The notes beneath the pieces are model-generated. The model was not told the origin of the DNA. It saw only the letters and a list, made by a program, of their open reading frames with translations, and did not search any database. Shown one piece after another: positions 1 to 8,373 of a stretch of DNA of 64,000 nt (positions are counted from its first letter, which is position 1; each line of letters starts with the position of its first letter). Both the position numbers and the translations under genes were made by a program. Source of the DNA: Streptomyces sp. CB00316 (GTDB lineage Bacteria > Actinomycetota > Actinomycetes > Streptomycetales > Streptomycetaceae); assembly GCF_001905595.1 (NCBI RefSeq), contig NZ_LIXI01000005.1, forward strand, positions 124,001 to 188,000. The letters run 5' to 3'.

Positions 1-212
1 TCCGCGTCGTCACCAGCGTCCCGGACGCCCGGATTCCGGGTACGGGCCGGTGCGCAGGGTGCGGACGAACGCCGCTTCGTAGGCGCATGACTCAAGCCTG
101 GAGACGGCAGAGGGCAGATGGCAGGGCCTCGTGTCGAAGTCCGCGTCAGGGTTGTCTATCGTCTTACAGTGCGAACAAGTGTGGTGCCCGCCCGCAGGGC
201 GGAGGGCGCGAG

Positions 213-1556
213 GTGGTGACGCCGCGGTGGCCGCGTTTTCGCCATCCGGCGCAGGTGGTCGTGGCCGGCTTCGCCACGGCCGTCCTGGCCGGGACCGGCC
301 TGCTGATGCTGCCGGCGGCCAAGGCCGGGCCCGGTGGTGCCGGGGTGCTGGAGGCGCTGTTCACCTCCACTTCCGCAGTGTGTGTGACCGGCCTGATCGT
401 GGTCGACACACCCGCGTACTGGAGCGGTTTCGGGCAGGCGGTCGTCCTGGGGCTCATCCAGGTGGGCGGCTTCGGCATCATGACCTTCGCCTCCCTGCTG
501 GTACTCCTGGTCTCGCACCGCATCGGCCTCAAAGCGCGGATGTCGGCAGCCGCGGAGACCAAGACGCTCGGGATCGGCGACGTCCGCTCGGTCGTGACCG
601 GCGTGGTCAAGGTCAGCCTCCTGCTGGAGGCCGTCACCGCTCTGGCACTGGCGCTGCGGTTTGCGATCGCCTACGACGAGCCCTGGCCACGAGCGGCCTG
701 GCTGGGGGTGTTCCACTCCGTCTCGGCGTTCAACAACGCCGGTTTCGCCCTGTACTCCGACAACCTGATGAGCTTCGTCACCGACCCCTGGATCTGCCTG
801 CCCATCGCCGCGGCCGTCATCGCCGGGGGGCTGGGTTTTCCCGTCCTGTTCGAGCTGCGCCGCCGTTTCCGCAAGCCGCGTGGCTGGTCGCTGCACACCA
901 AGATCGTGTTGTGGGCCACGGGTGTCTTCCTGGTCGGCGGCAGCGTCTTCATCACCGTGATCGAGTGGTCCAACCCGGCTACCCTGGGCCCCCTGGACAC
1001 ACCGGGAAAGCTCTTGGCCGGGTTCTTCCAGGGCGTCATGCCGCGTACCGCCGGATTCAACAGCATCGACACCTCCCAGATGAACCCCGCGAGCTGGCTG
1101 GGTACGGACGTGCTCATGTTCATCGGCGGCGCGAGCGCGGGCACCGCCGGCGGCATCAAGGTCACCACCTTCGCCGTGCTGTTCTTCGTCATATACGCCG
1201 AGATCCGCGGCGAGGGCGCGGTCAACATCTTCCACCGCCGCCTGCACGGCGACCTCCAGCGCCAGGCCCTCACCGTCGTGCTGCTGTCCGTGGCAGCCGT
1301 GGCCATCACCACCGTGACCTTCATGGTCTTCTCCGACCACACTCTCGACGAGTCACTGTTCGAAGTCACCTCCGCGTTCGCCACCGTCGGCCTGTCCACC
1401 GGCATCACCGCCGACCTGGCCCCCGGCCTGCAGCTCCTGCTGATCGCGCTGATGTTCATCGGCCGGCTCGGCCCCATCACCGTCGCCTCCGCACTCGCCC
1501 TGCGCACCCGCCACCGCCTGTACGACCTCCCCGAGGAGAGACCCATCATTGGCTAG
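213..1556 (+). CDS. ktrB: Ktr/Trk-type K+ transporter membrane subunit
   Basis: Integral membrane subunit of a K+ uptake system that works with the cytosolic RCK protein encoded next. All four degenerate selectivity-filter loops of the TrkH/KtrB family are visible: TSTSAVCVTGL near residue 55, SVSAFNNAGF, VMPRTAGFNS and TSAFATVGLSTG, separated by hydrophobic helices. The start is placed at GTG 213 (GTG 216 is equally possible) because GGAGG lies about 7 nt upstream and the N-terminus then begins just before the first helix, giving 447 aa, normal for KtrB. An upstream ATG at 87 would add a non-homologous arginine-rich leader. The last 8 nt overlap the next gene, so the two are translationally coupled. 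Ion preference cannot be read from sequence alone. Confidence 0.9.
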   Translation: MVTPRWPRFRHPAQVVVAGFATAVLAGTGLLMLPAAKAGPGGAGVLEALFTSTSAVCVTGLIVVDTPAYWSGFGQAVVLGLIQVGGFGIMTFASLLVLLVSHRIGLKARMSAAAETKTLGIGDVRSVVTGVVKVSLLLEAVTALALALRFAIAYDEPWPRAAWLGVFHSVSAFNNAGFALYSDNLMSFVTDPWICLPIAAAVIAGGLGFPVLFELRRRFRKPRGWSLHTKIVLWATGVFLVGGSVFITVIEWSNPATLGPLDTPGKLLAGFFQGVMPRTAGFNSIDTSQMNPASWLGTDVLMFIGGASAGTAGGIKVTTFAVLFFVIYAEIRGEGAVNIFHRRLHGDLQRQALTVVLLSVAAVAITTVTFMVFSDHTLDESLFEVTSAFATVGLSTGITADLAPGLQLLLIALMFIGRLGPITVASALALRTRHRLYDLPEERPIIG

Positions 1557-2238
1557 GAAACCCAACCCCAGGAAGCGCCGTACAGAATCGCGCGGCTCCG
1601 TCGTCGTCATCGGCCTGGGCCGCTTCGGCCGCGCCCTGGCCCTGGAGCTGGTCGACGAGGACACCGAGGTCCTCGGCATCGACGAGAGCGCCGAAGTGGT
1701 CCAGGCCCTCTCAGGCTCCCTCACCCATGCCGTGCGGGCCGACTCCACCAAGGAGGACGCCCTGCGCCAGCTGGGTGTCCACGAGTTCGACCGTGCCGTC
1801 GTGGCCATCGGCACCGACCTCGAAGCGAGCATCCTCACCGCCTCGCTGCTGGTCTCCTTCGGCATCGAGAGCGTCTGGGCCAAGGCCATCAGCGAAGCCC
1901 ACGGCCGCATCCTCACCCAGCTCGGTGTCCACCACGTCGTCTATCCCGAGCACGACATGGGCCAGCGCGTCGCCCACCTCGTACGGGGCCGCATGCTGGA
2001 CTACATCGAGTTCGAGGACGACTTCGCCTTGGTCAAGACCAGCCCGCCGGCCGACATCATCGGCCTTCCCCTGGCCAACAGCGCCGTCCGCTCCCGCTTC
2101 GGCGTCACGGTCGTCGCGATCAAGCGTCCCGGGGAAGGCTTCACCTACGCGACCCCCGAGACCGTGGTGGAGGCGGACGACACCATCATCGTCGCCGGAC
2201 GCACCCGGGCAACCGAGCGCTTCAGCGAACTCCAGTAA
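1549..2238 (+). CDS. ktrA: Regulatory RCK (TrkA-N/TrkA-C) subunit of K+ uptake system
   Basis: Cytosolic gating ring subunit for the preceding K+ channel. It has an N-terminal Rossmann fold with the nucleotide motif GLGRFG at residues 22-27 and an acidic residue after the second strand (VLGID, about residue 45), followed by a C-terminal TrkA-C-like domain (about residues 145-225). It is 229 aa, the usual size of single-RCK KtrA proteins. The start is TTG at 1549, preceded by GAGGAGAG 8-9 nt upstream and lying inside the end of ktrB, which supports tight co-expression. Nucleotide binding (NAD(H), ATP or ADP) is expected from the family. No other gene continues in this direction, so this looks like a two-gene operon. 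Confidence 0.92.
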   Translation: MARKPNPRKRRTESRGSVVVIGLGRFGRALALELVDEDTEVLGIDESAEVVQALSGSLTHAVRADSTKEDALRQLGVHEFDRAVVAIGTDLEASILTASLLVSFGIESVWAKAISEAHGRILTQLGVHHVVYPEHDMGQRVAHLVRGRMLDYIEFEDDFALVKTSPPADIIGLPLANSAVRSRFGVTVVAIKRPGEGFTYATPETVVEADDTIIVAGRTRATERFSELQ

Positions 2239-2457
2239 GGCCCGCCCCGGCAACCTCAAGGGTGCTGCGTGATGGCGGATGCGGTCGGCGAGGGCGCCGG
2301 GGGCCTCTTCCGTGTCGGCTCGGTCTTCGGCTGCTCGGTGTGTGAGTGGGGCGGCGTGGTCGTCGGTGCGGGCGACGCGGCGAACCCGGGTCCCTCCGAG
2401 GCCGCCCGCTCGCGGTGCACGCCTGCGTCCGCCAGGAGTGAAGTGCACGAGGCCGGC

Positions 2458-4362
2458 TCACAGCCCCTGGGTCAGGCGGTGCAGGCGCAGGGCCAGTTGG
2501 ATCTCCAGCGCGCGCGGCGGCTCGTTCCAGTCCGGGCCCAGGAGGCGGCCGATGCGTTCCAGGCGCTGCACCACCGTGTTCACGTGGACGTGGAGCAGCG
2601 TCTTGGTGCGGGTGAGGCTCGCTCCCTGGGCGAAGTACGCGTCCAGGGTGGTCACCAGGTCGGTCCCGCGCGCCGTGTCGTAGTCCAGCACGGGGCCCAG
2701 CGTCCTGGTCACGTACCCGCCGAGATCCGCCTGGTCGCCCAGGAGTACGCCGATGAACCCGAGGTCCGCCGTGGCCCCGCCGCTCCCCGTGTGGCCGAGC
2801 GTGCGCAGGGCGGAGAGGCAGCGGTCCGCCTCGCTGTGGGCGTCGGGCAGTTCGGCCGGGCCGGTGGCGGGGCCCGCCGCGCCCACGGTGACGGGGCAGC
2901 CGGCCGCCTGGCCCAGTTCGGCGGCGAGCGCCTGGGCGTCGGGGCCCGGGGTGTCGGAGGGGGTCACCAGGACGACGTGGTCGTGGTGGAGACCGGCGAG
3001 GCCGTTGCGGGTCTGGGCGCTGCGCGCGGCGGCGGCCAGGAGGCGGTGGCGGGGGGCCGCGTCGCTGTGGGCCACGAACACGCTGTGCAGGCGGCCCAGG
3101 TCGACGCCGAGGCGGCGGGCCCGGGCGGTCAGGGTGCCCGGATCTCCGGTGCGGGAGAGCAGGTCGCCGAGCAGCTCTCCCCGTACCCGGTCCTCCGTCT
3201 CGGCGACCGAGCGGCGCAGCAGCATCAGGAGCGCGGTGACCACGCTGGCCCGCTCGAAGAGCAGCCGGTCGGCGTCCGCGAGGCCCGCACGGCCGGTCAG
3301 CGCGATGGAGCCGAGGAGTTCGGGTCCGGCGAGGACCGCGCAGACCCAGGTGCCGTTCAGGGGGACGGCCCGGCCCCGGGCCCGGGAGGCGGCGACGGCC
3401 GGGGTGGGCGGGGGCTGCGGTTCCGTGCGGGCGCGGGCGAGTTCGGCGCCGTCCGCGTCATGGATGAGGATCCCGCCGTCCAGGATGTCGGCGAGTGCGG
3501 CGGCCACGTCGTCGGCCCCGCCGCCGCGCAGGACGAGGTCGGTGAGCTGGTCGTGGGCCTCCTCGGCGCGGCGCATCGCCTCGCTGTGCGTCCGGATGGT
3601 CTCGGAGGCGGCGTTGAGGTCGACGAGCGCGGCCCGGGTCTCCTCCAGCAGCCGGGCCCCGTCGATGGCGATCGCCGCGTGGTCGGCCAGTGAGGAGAGC
3701 AGCGCCACCTCCCCGGCGGTGAACTCGCGGGGTGCGCGGTCTGCGGCGTACAGGACACCGATGACGCGGCTGCCCAGCCGCAGCGGTACGCCGAGGATCG
3801 CGCGCAGCCCCTCGTCCAGGACGGCGCTGTCGATGGTGGTGGTGTGGTGGAAGCGGGTGTCGGCCGCGTAGTCGCCGGTCGCGTACGGGCGGGCCGTCTG
3901 GGCGACGAGCCCGCCGAGCCCCTCGCCCATGCCGAGCCGTACCCGCTGGAACGCCTCGGCCACCGAGCCGTCGGTGACCCGCATATAGGTGTCGCCCGCC
4001 GCGTCGTCGTTGAGCGAGAGGTAGGTGACGTCGGTGCCGAGCAGCAGTTTGGCCCGGTGGACGATGGCCCGCAGGACGGCGTCCAGGTCGCGCAGGGCCG
4101 CGAGGTCGCTGGCCGTGTCGAAGAGGGCTGTGAGCTGGGCCTCGCGGACCCGGTGCTGGCTGAGGGTGCGCCGGATGCGCAGCGCCACGGTGGTGGCATC
4201 GGCGATATGGGCCAGCTCGGCGGCGGGGGCGCCCGCCTCCCGGGCGGTGGCGGCGGGCCGGTCGAACTCCTCGGCCGCCGCGCCCTGGGCCAGCAGGTCG
4301 AGAAGGTGGCGCAGGGCCGCCGCGGAGTGCTGGGGGGCGGAGGGTGTCACGCCGGTGAGCAT
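2458..4362 (-). CDS. GAF-domain PucR/CdaR-type transcriptional regulator
   Basis: Probable regulator of the adjacent 3-hydroxybutyrate/PHB genes. The N-terminal third contains a GAF domain (about residues 60-220; LLGTDVTYLSLND through LADHAAIAIDGARLL) likely to sense a small ligand. The middle resembles the GGDEF-like linker of PucR proteins. The C-terminus is a PucR_C helix-turn-helix (about residues 560-630) with LHVHVNTVVQRLERI, the typical LHxHxNTxxxRLxRI signature. The ATG at 4362 follows GGGAGG by about 10 nt and is preferred over a longer form starting at 4413; this gives 634 aa. It is the last gene of the minus-strand block that starts with scoA, 118 nt after the permease gene. Which ligand it senses is unknown; 3-hydroxybutyrate or acetoacetate is an inference from context. 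Confidence 0.83.
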   Translation of the reverse strand: MLTGVTPSAPQHSAAALRHLLDLLAQGAAAEEFDRPAATAREAGAPAAELAHIADATTVALRIRRTLSQHRVREAQLTALFDTASDLAALRDLDAVLRAIVHRAKLLLGTDVTYLSLNDDAAGDTYMRVTDGSVAEAFQRVRLGMGEGLGGLVAQTARPYATGDYAADTRFHHTTTIDSAVLDEGLRAILGVPLRLGSRVIGVLYAADRAPREFTAGEVALLSSLADHAAIAIDGARLLEETRAALVDLNAASETIRTHSEAMRRAEEAHDQLTDLVLRGGGADDVAAALADILDGGILIHDADGAELARARTEPQPPPTPAVAASRARGRAVPLNGTWVCAVLAGPELLGSIALTGRAGLADADRLLFERASVVTALLMLLRRSVAETEDRVRGELLGDLLSRTGDPGTLTARARRLGVDLGRLHSVFVAHSDAAPRHRLLAAAARSAQTRNGLAGLHHDHVVLVTPSDTPGPDAQALAAELGQAAGCPVTVGAAGPATGPAELPDAHSEADRCLSALRTLGHTGSGGATADLGFIGVLLGDQADLGGYVTRTLGPVLDYDTARGTDLVTTLDAYFAQGASLTRTKTLLHVHVNTVVQRLERIGRLLGPDWNEPPRALEIQLALRLHRLTQGL

Positions 4363-4480
4363 ACGGTCATCGCCTCCCAGGGGCGTACGGACGGCCTGGC
4401 CCCTCCCGCGCACCGTACGGAGCTGGGCGCGGGAGGGGCGGGCCGACGGCCGAAGGGGACCGGCCGGCGAGGGGGTCGGG

Positions 4481-5872
4481 TCAGCCGCCGAGGCTGACCG
4501 AGTCCTTGCGGGTGGTGGCGGGAGACGCGGCCGGGACCGAGTCCTCCAGGCCGTCCTTGGCCAGGTCGCGGCCCCGGGTCTCCTTCGCGATCCACACCGT
4601 CACCGCGGTGACCAGCGCGGCGAAGCAGAGGTAGAGGGAGATCGGGACGGACGAGCGGTAGTCCCTGAGCAGCTCGACCGCGATCAGCGGGGCGAGCGCT
4701 CCGCCGATGATCGAGGCGAGCTGGGAGCCCATCGAGGCGCCGGAGTAGCGGACCTTCGTGTCGAACATCTCGGAGATGAAGGCCGCCTGCGGCCCGTACA
4801 TCGCCCCGTGCAGCAGCAGGCCGACGGTGACCGAGAGGACGATCACCGGGAACGACCTGGTGTCCAGCAGCGCGAAGAAGCCGAAGGCCCAGACCGCCAT
4901 GCCGAGGGCGCCGATCAGGGTGACCGGGCGGCGGCCGAGCCGGTCCGAGAGGGCGCCCCACAGCGGGATGGTGACGAAGTGGACCGCCGAGCCGATCAGT
5001 ACGGCGTTCAGCGCGTCGCTCTTGGACATCTCCAGGTGCACGGTCACGTAGACCAGGAGGAACGCGGTGAGGATGTAGTACGAGATGTTCTCGCCGAAGC
5101 GGGTGCCGATGGCGAGGAGCACCTCGCGCCAGCTCTTGCGGAACACCGCGACTACGGGCGCCTGCTCCTTGACGCCCGCGGCCGCCTGCTCCTGCGCCTT
5201 CTTCTGCGCCTCCAGGAAGATTGGGGACTCCTCGACGGAGATCCGGATCCACAGGCCGAGCATCACGAGGACGCCGGAGAGCAGGAACGGGATGCGCCAG
5301 CCCCAGGCGAGGAAGGCCTCGTCGGACTGGACGGCGGCGAGCAGCGCCAGGACACCGGTGGCGAGCAGATTGCCGCCGGGGGCTCCGGCCTGCGGCCAGG
5401 AGGCCCAGAAGCCGCGCCGCTTGTCGCCGCCGTGTTCGGAGACGAGGAGTACGGCGCCGCCCCACTCGCCGCCGAGCGCGAAGCCCTGGACCAGGCGCAG
5501 GACGGTCAGCAGGATCGGGGCCCAGACGCCGATGCTGGCGTGGGTGGGCAGCAGGCCCATGGCGAAGGTGGCGCCGCCCATCATGAGCAGGCTGATCACC
5601 AGGAGCTTCTTGCGGCCGATCTTGTCACCGTAGTGGCCGAAGACGACGCCGCCGAGCGGACGGGCGGCGAAGCCGACCGCGTAGGTCAGGAAGGCCAGCA
5701 GGGTGCCGACGAGCGGGTCGCTGCTGGGGAAGAAGAGCGTGTTGAAGACGAGCGCGGCGGCCGAGCCGTAGAGGAAGAAGTCGTACCACTCGATGGTGGT
5801 GCCGACGAGGCTGGCCGCGACGATCCGGCCGATGCGGCTGTTGCCGGGCGGGGCGGAGCTGGGGGAACCCAT
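4481..5872 (-). CDS. MFS transporter, metabolite:H+ symporter (MHS) family
   Basis: Twelve-helix secondary transporter of 463 aa. MHS-family hallmarks are the N-terminal segment TTIEWYDFFLYG (about residues 24-35), FAARPLGGVVFGHYGDKIGRKK in the loop 2-3 region, and RLVQGFALGGEWGGA. Characterised family members carry organic acids such as shikimate, alpha-ketoglutarate, proline/betaine or aromatic acids together with protons. Placed between the 3-hydroxybutyrate dehydrogenase-like gene (138 nt upstream) and the GAF regulator, it most plausibly imports 3-hydroxybutyrate or a related short hydroxy-acid released from PHB. That substrate is inference. The ATG at 5872 is the only good start and directly precedes a typical short cytosolic leader (SSAPPGNSRIGRI). 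Confidence 0.88.
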   Translation of the reverse strand: MGSPSSAPPGNSRIGRIVAASLVGTTIEWYDFFLYGSAAALVFNTLFFPSSDPLVGTLLAFLTYAVGFAARPLGGVVFGHYGDKIGRKKLLVISLLMMGGATFAMGLLPTHASIGVWAPILLTVLRLVQGFALGGEWGGAVLLVSEHGGDKRRGFWASWPQAGAPGGNLLATGVLALLAAVQSDEAFLAWGWRIPFLLSGVLVMLGLWIRISVEESPIFLEAQKKAQEQAAAGVKEQAPVVAVFRKSWREVLLAIGTRFGENISYYILTAFLLVYVTVHLEMSKSDALNAVLIGSAVHFVTIPLWGALSDRLGRRPVTLIGALGMAVWAFGFFALLDTRSFPVIVLSVTVGLLLHGAMYGPQAAFISEMFDTKVRYSGASMGSQLASIIGGALAPLIAVELLRDYRSSVPISLYLCFAALVTAVTVWIAKETRGRDLAKDGLEDSVPAASPATTRKDSVSLGG

Positions 5873-6010
5873 GGTGAGTCACCGCGTTTCGTTGGCAGGT
5901 CTGTCAGGGACGGGGGTGCGGGTGGTGCGGGTGGTACGCCCGGCTTCGGTGGGGGCCGGAGACGGGTGGGCGCCGGGGACCGGTGGGGGACGGGGAGCAG
6001 GGGCGGGGGG

Positions 6011-6808
6011 TCAGCGGGCGCCCCAGCCTCCGTCGACGGGGAGGGAGGCGCCGGTGATGTACGAGGTGTGGGGGCCGCAGAGCCAGACGCAGACGGCGGC
6101 GACCTCCTCGGGTTCGATCAGCCGCTTGATGGCGGACCGGTCCAGCAGGACGTCGGCGACGACCTCGTCCCGGGGGATGCCGTGCGCGGCGGCCTGGGCG
6201 GCGATCTGGCCCTCGACCAGGGGTGTCCGTACGTAACCGGGGTTGACGCAGTTGCTCGTCACCCCGTGCGGGGCGCCCTCCAGGGCGGCCACCTTGCTCA
6301 GCCCCTCCAGGCCGTGCTTGGCGGCGACGTACGCGGACTTGAAGGGGCTGGCCCGCAGGCCGTGCATGCTGGACACGTTGACCAGCCGGCCCCACCCCCC
6401 GGCGTACATGTGCGGGAGGCACTGCCGCATCAGGAGGAACGGGGCGGTCAGCATCACCTTCTGGATCAGCTCGAACCGGTCGGCCGGGAAGTCCTCGATG
6501 GGCGCCACGTGCTGGAGCCCGGCGTTGTTGACCAGGATGTCCACGGCCCTCGGCAGCGCCCCGATCGCCTCCGCGTCGGCGAGGTCCACGACATGGGCCA
6601 CCCCGCCGGTCGCGGCGGCGACGGCCTTGGCGGCGTCGGCGTCGCGGTCGGCGACGTGCACGAGGGCCCCGGCCGCGGCGAGCGCCTCGGCGGTGGCCCG
6701 TCCGATGCCGCTGCCGCCGCCGGTGACCAGGGCGGTGCGCCCGCTGAGGTCCACGGCTCCGGGGCCCTGCGCCGGGGAACCGGCCGCTGCGTGAAATTGG
6801 CTCGTCAT
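6011..6808 (-). CDS. bdhA: SDR family 3-hydroxybutyrate dehydrogenase
   Basis: Classical short-chain dehydrogenase of 265 aa. The cofactor motif TGGGSGIG is at residues 29-36, preceded by the usual ALV strand; NNAG is near residue 95, the catalytic Ser in VNVSSMHG, and the YxxxK pair in YVAAKHG near residue 160. The segment ASPFKSAYVAAKHG with QHVAPIEDFP upstream and the end TGASLPVDGGW are characteristic of D-3-hydroxybutyrate dehydrogenases, which oxidise 3-hydroxybutyrate to acetoacetate with NAD+. The start is the ATG at 6808; an upstream in-frame reading frame continues on paper but overlaps the next gene and has no coding character. It sits between a secreted hydrolase and a permease in the PHB block, which supports the assignment. 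Another hydroxyacyl substrate cannot be excluded. Confidence 0.85.
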   Translation of the reverse strand: MTSQFHAAAGSPAQGPGAVDLSGRTALVTGGGSGIGRATAEALAAAGALVHVADRDADAAKAVAAATGGVAHVVDLADAEAIGALPRAVDILVNNAGLQHVAPIEDFPADRFELIQKVMLTAPFLLMRQCLPHMYAGGWGRLVNVSSMHGLRASPFKSAYVAAKHGLEGLSKVAALEGAPHGVTSNCVNPGYVRTPLVEGQIAAQAAAHGIPRDEVVADVLLDRSAIKRLIEPEEVAAVCVWLCGPHTSYITGASLPVDGGWGAR

Positions 6809-6897
6809 GGCCGGAAACGCTAGAGATAACCGGCCGGACATCCCATGGGCCGGATCGCTACAGTGCGGGCGGCCGGTATGGCGGCCACCCCCACTGT

Positions 6898-8334
6898 TCA
6901 GCCGCTCAGCGGGCAGTATGTGAGCAGCTTCTCGGGGTCCGCCCCTGCCGGCAGCTTCAGCGTGCGGCTCGACGGGGGCCGTACGCCGTGGTCCAGCCAC
7001 CGTTCCAGTGCTGTGGCCGCCGAGCGGTGGCAGGGCACCAGGGGGCGCACCCGGCCGGGGAAGGCGTCGGCGAGCGAGTCGACATGGGTGCCGGCCTCGA
7101 CGCGGTAGTAGCGGTGGAGGTGGCCCCGGCCCTCCCGCCGCACCAGCTGCGCGTAGACGTCCGAGCTGCGGGAGATCGGCAGAAGCACGTCGTAGGTGCC
7201 GTGGAAGCTGATCAGCGGCTTGCCGATCCGGCCGGTCAGGGCGATCTTCGCGACGGCCTTCCTGACCTCCGCCGGCCGCTCGGCGTAGACGTAGTCGGCG
7301 TCGCAGTCCGGTGTTCCGGGGGCGCAGAACGGTGTCCCCGCCTCCGTCGCCCCGTCGAATCCCGGGTCCAGCTCCTCCCGGTAGATCCGCTGGGTCAGGT
7401 CCCAGTAGTGCTGGTGGTGGAAGGGCCAGAGGAACTCCGAACCGGCCGGATAGCCCGCTGCCTTCATCGCCCGGTGGGCCTGCCCGGCGCCCGCGCCGCC
7501 GGCCGCGTACACCGGATAGTGGCGCAGGGCGGGTGGCAGGAAGGTGAGGAGGTTCGGTCCCCCGGCGCGCCAGAGGGTGCCTTCCCAGTCCACGCCGCCG
7601 TCGTACAGCTCGGGGTGGTTCTCCAACTGCCAGCGCACCAGGTAGCCGCCGTTGGACAGGCCCATCGCCAGGGTGCGGGAGGGCGGGCGGTGGTAGCGGC
7701 GGGCGACGACCTGGCGGGCGGCCCTGGTGAGTTGGGTGACCCGGTGGTTGCCCTCGGCCAGCGCGTCGCCGGGGGCCTCGCCGTCGCGGTGGAAGGCGGC
7801 GCCGGTCGCGCCCTTGTCGGTGGCGGCGAACGCGTAGCCGTTGGCGACCGCCCAGTCCCCGAAGGCCCGGTCGTTGGCGTACTGCTCGCGCACGCCCGGC
7901 GCGCCGGAGACGACCAGGCCGCCGTTCCAGCGGTCGGGGAGGCGGATGACGAACTGGGAGTCGTGGTTCCAGCCGTGGTTGGTGTTGGTGGTGGAGGAGT
8001 CGGGGAAGTAGCCGTCGATCTGGACGCCGGGGACACCGCGCGGGGTGGCGAGGCCTTCCGGGGTGAGGCCCGCCCAGTCGGCGGGGTCGGTGTGGCCCGA
8101 GGCAACCGTTCCGGCGGTGGTCAACTCGGCCAGGCAGGACGCCCGTTGGTGGGCGGCTCCCGGGACCTTGACCGTGTCGGTACGGGAGCAGGAGGCGGGA
8201 CGGGCGGTGTCCGGGGGCAGGGGGGCGGCGGCGGACGGGGCGGCCGTCCAGGCGGTCAGCGCGGCTGCGGCGAAGGCCGCGGGGCGGAGCCATCGGCGGT
8301 GGCGGTGGTGGTGTCCTCGGGGGGCGCGTGGCAT
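6898..8334 (-). CDS. Secreted alpha/beta hydrolase, possibly 3HB-oligomer hydrolase or tannase-like esterase
   Basis: Predicted secreted serine esterase of 478 aa. The N-terminus is a signal peptide: a basic, His/Arg-rich start (about residues 1-18) and a hydrophobic stretch LRPAAFAAAALTAWTAA ending near ASAAA-like residues. The nucleophile elbow is GLSNGGY (near residue 215) and HGTYDVLLP (about residue 380) resembles an acid region; a late His in EAGTHVDSLAD is a candidate catalytic base. The ATG at 8334 has AAGGAG 9 nt upstream, so I prefer it to GTG 8352. It is 39 nt downstream of the PHB depolymerase gene and 89 nt before the 3HB dehydrogenase gene. Context suggests cleavage of 3-hydroxybutyrate oligomers. 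The fold family (3HB-oligomer hydrolase versus tannase/feruloyl esterase) is uncertain from sight alone. Confidence 0.72.
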   Translation of the reverse strand: MPRAPRGHHHRHRRWLRPAAFAAAALTAWTAAPSAAAPLPPDTARPASCSRTDTVKVPGAAHQRASCLAELTTAGTVASGHTDPADWAGLTPEGLATPRGVPGVQIDGYFPDSSTTNTNHGWNHDSQFVIRLPDRWNGGLVVSGAPGVREQYANDRAFGDWAVANGYAFAATDKGATGAAFHRDGEAPGDALAEGNHRVTQLTRAARQVVARRYHRPPSRTLAMGLSNGGYLVRWQLENHPELYDGGVDWEGTLWRAGGPNLLTFLPPALRHYPVYAAGGAGAGQAHRAMKAAGYPAGSEFLWPFHHQHYWDLTQRIYREELDPGFDGATEAGTPFCAPGTPDCDADYVYAERPAEVRKAVAKIALTGRIGKPLISFHGTYDVLLPISRSSDVYAQLVRREGRGHLHRYYRVEAGTHVDSLADAFPGRVRPLVPCHRSAATALERWLDHGVRPPSSRTLKLPAGADPEKLLTYCPLSG

Positions 8335-8373
8335 CGGGGAAGTCTCCTTCACGTCAGGTCAGGTCAGCTCAGG

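Noticed and set aside
131..2272. 713-codon plus-strand frame across the K+ transporter genes
   Set aside because: It lies out of frame with ktrB and ktrA, is extremely rich in Arg, Pro and His, and shows no domain; it is a high-GC shadow.
4025..6823. 932-codon plus-strand frame antisense to the permease and dehydrogenase genes
   Set aside because: Gly/Arg/Asp-rich composition with no motifs, and fully antisense to well-supported genes.
6809..8293. In-frame upstream extension of the 3-hydroxybutyrate dehydrogenase to about 760 aa
   Set aside because: The extension overlaps the secreted hydrolase on the same strand in another frame and is Pro/Arg-rich; the dehydrogenase begins normally at 6808.
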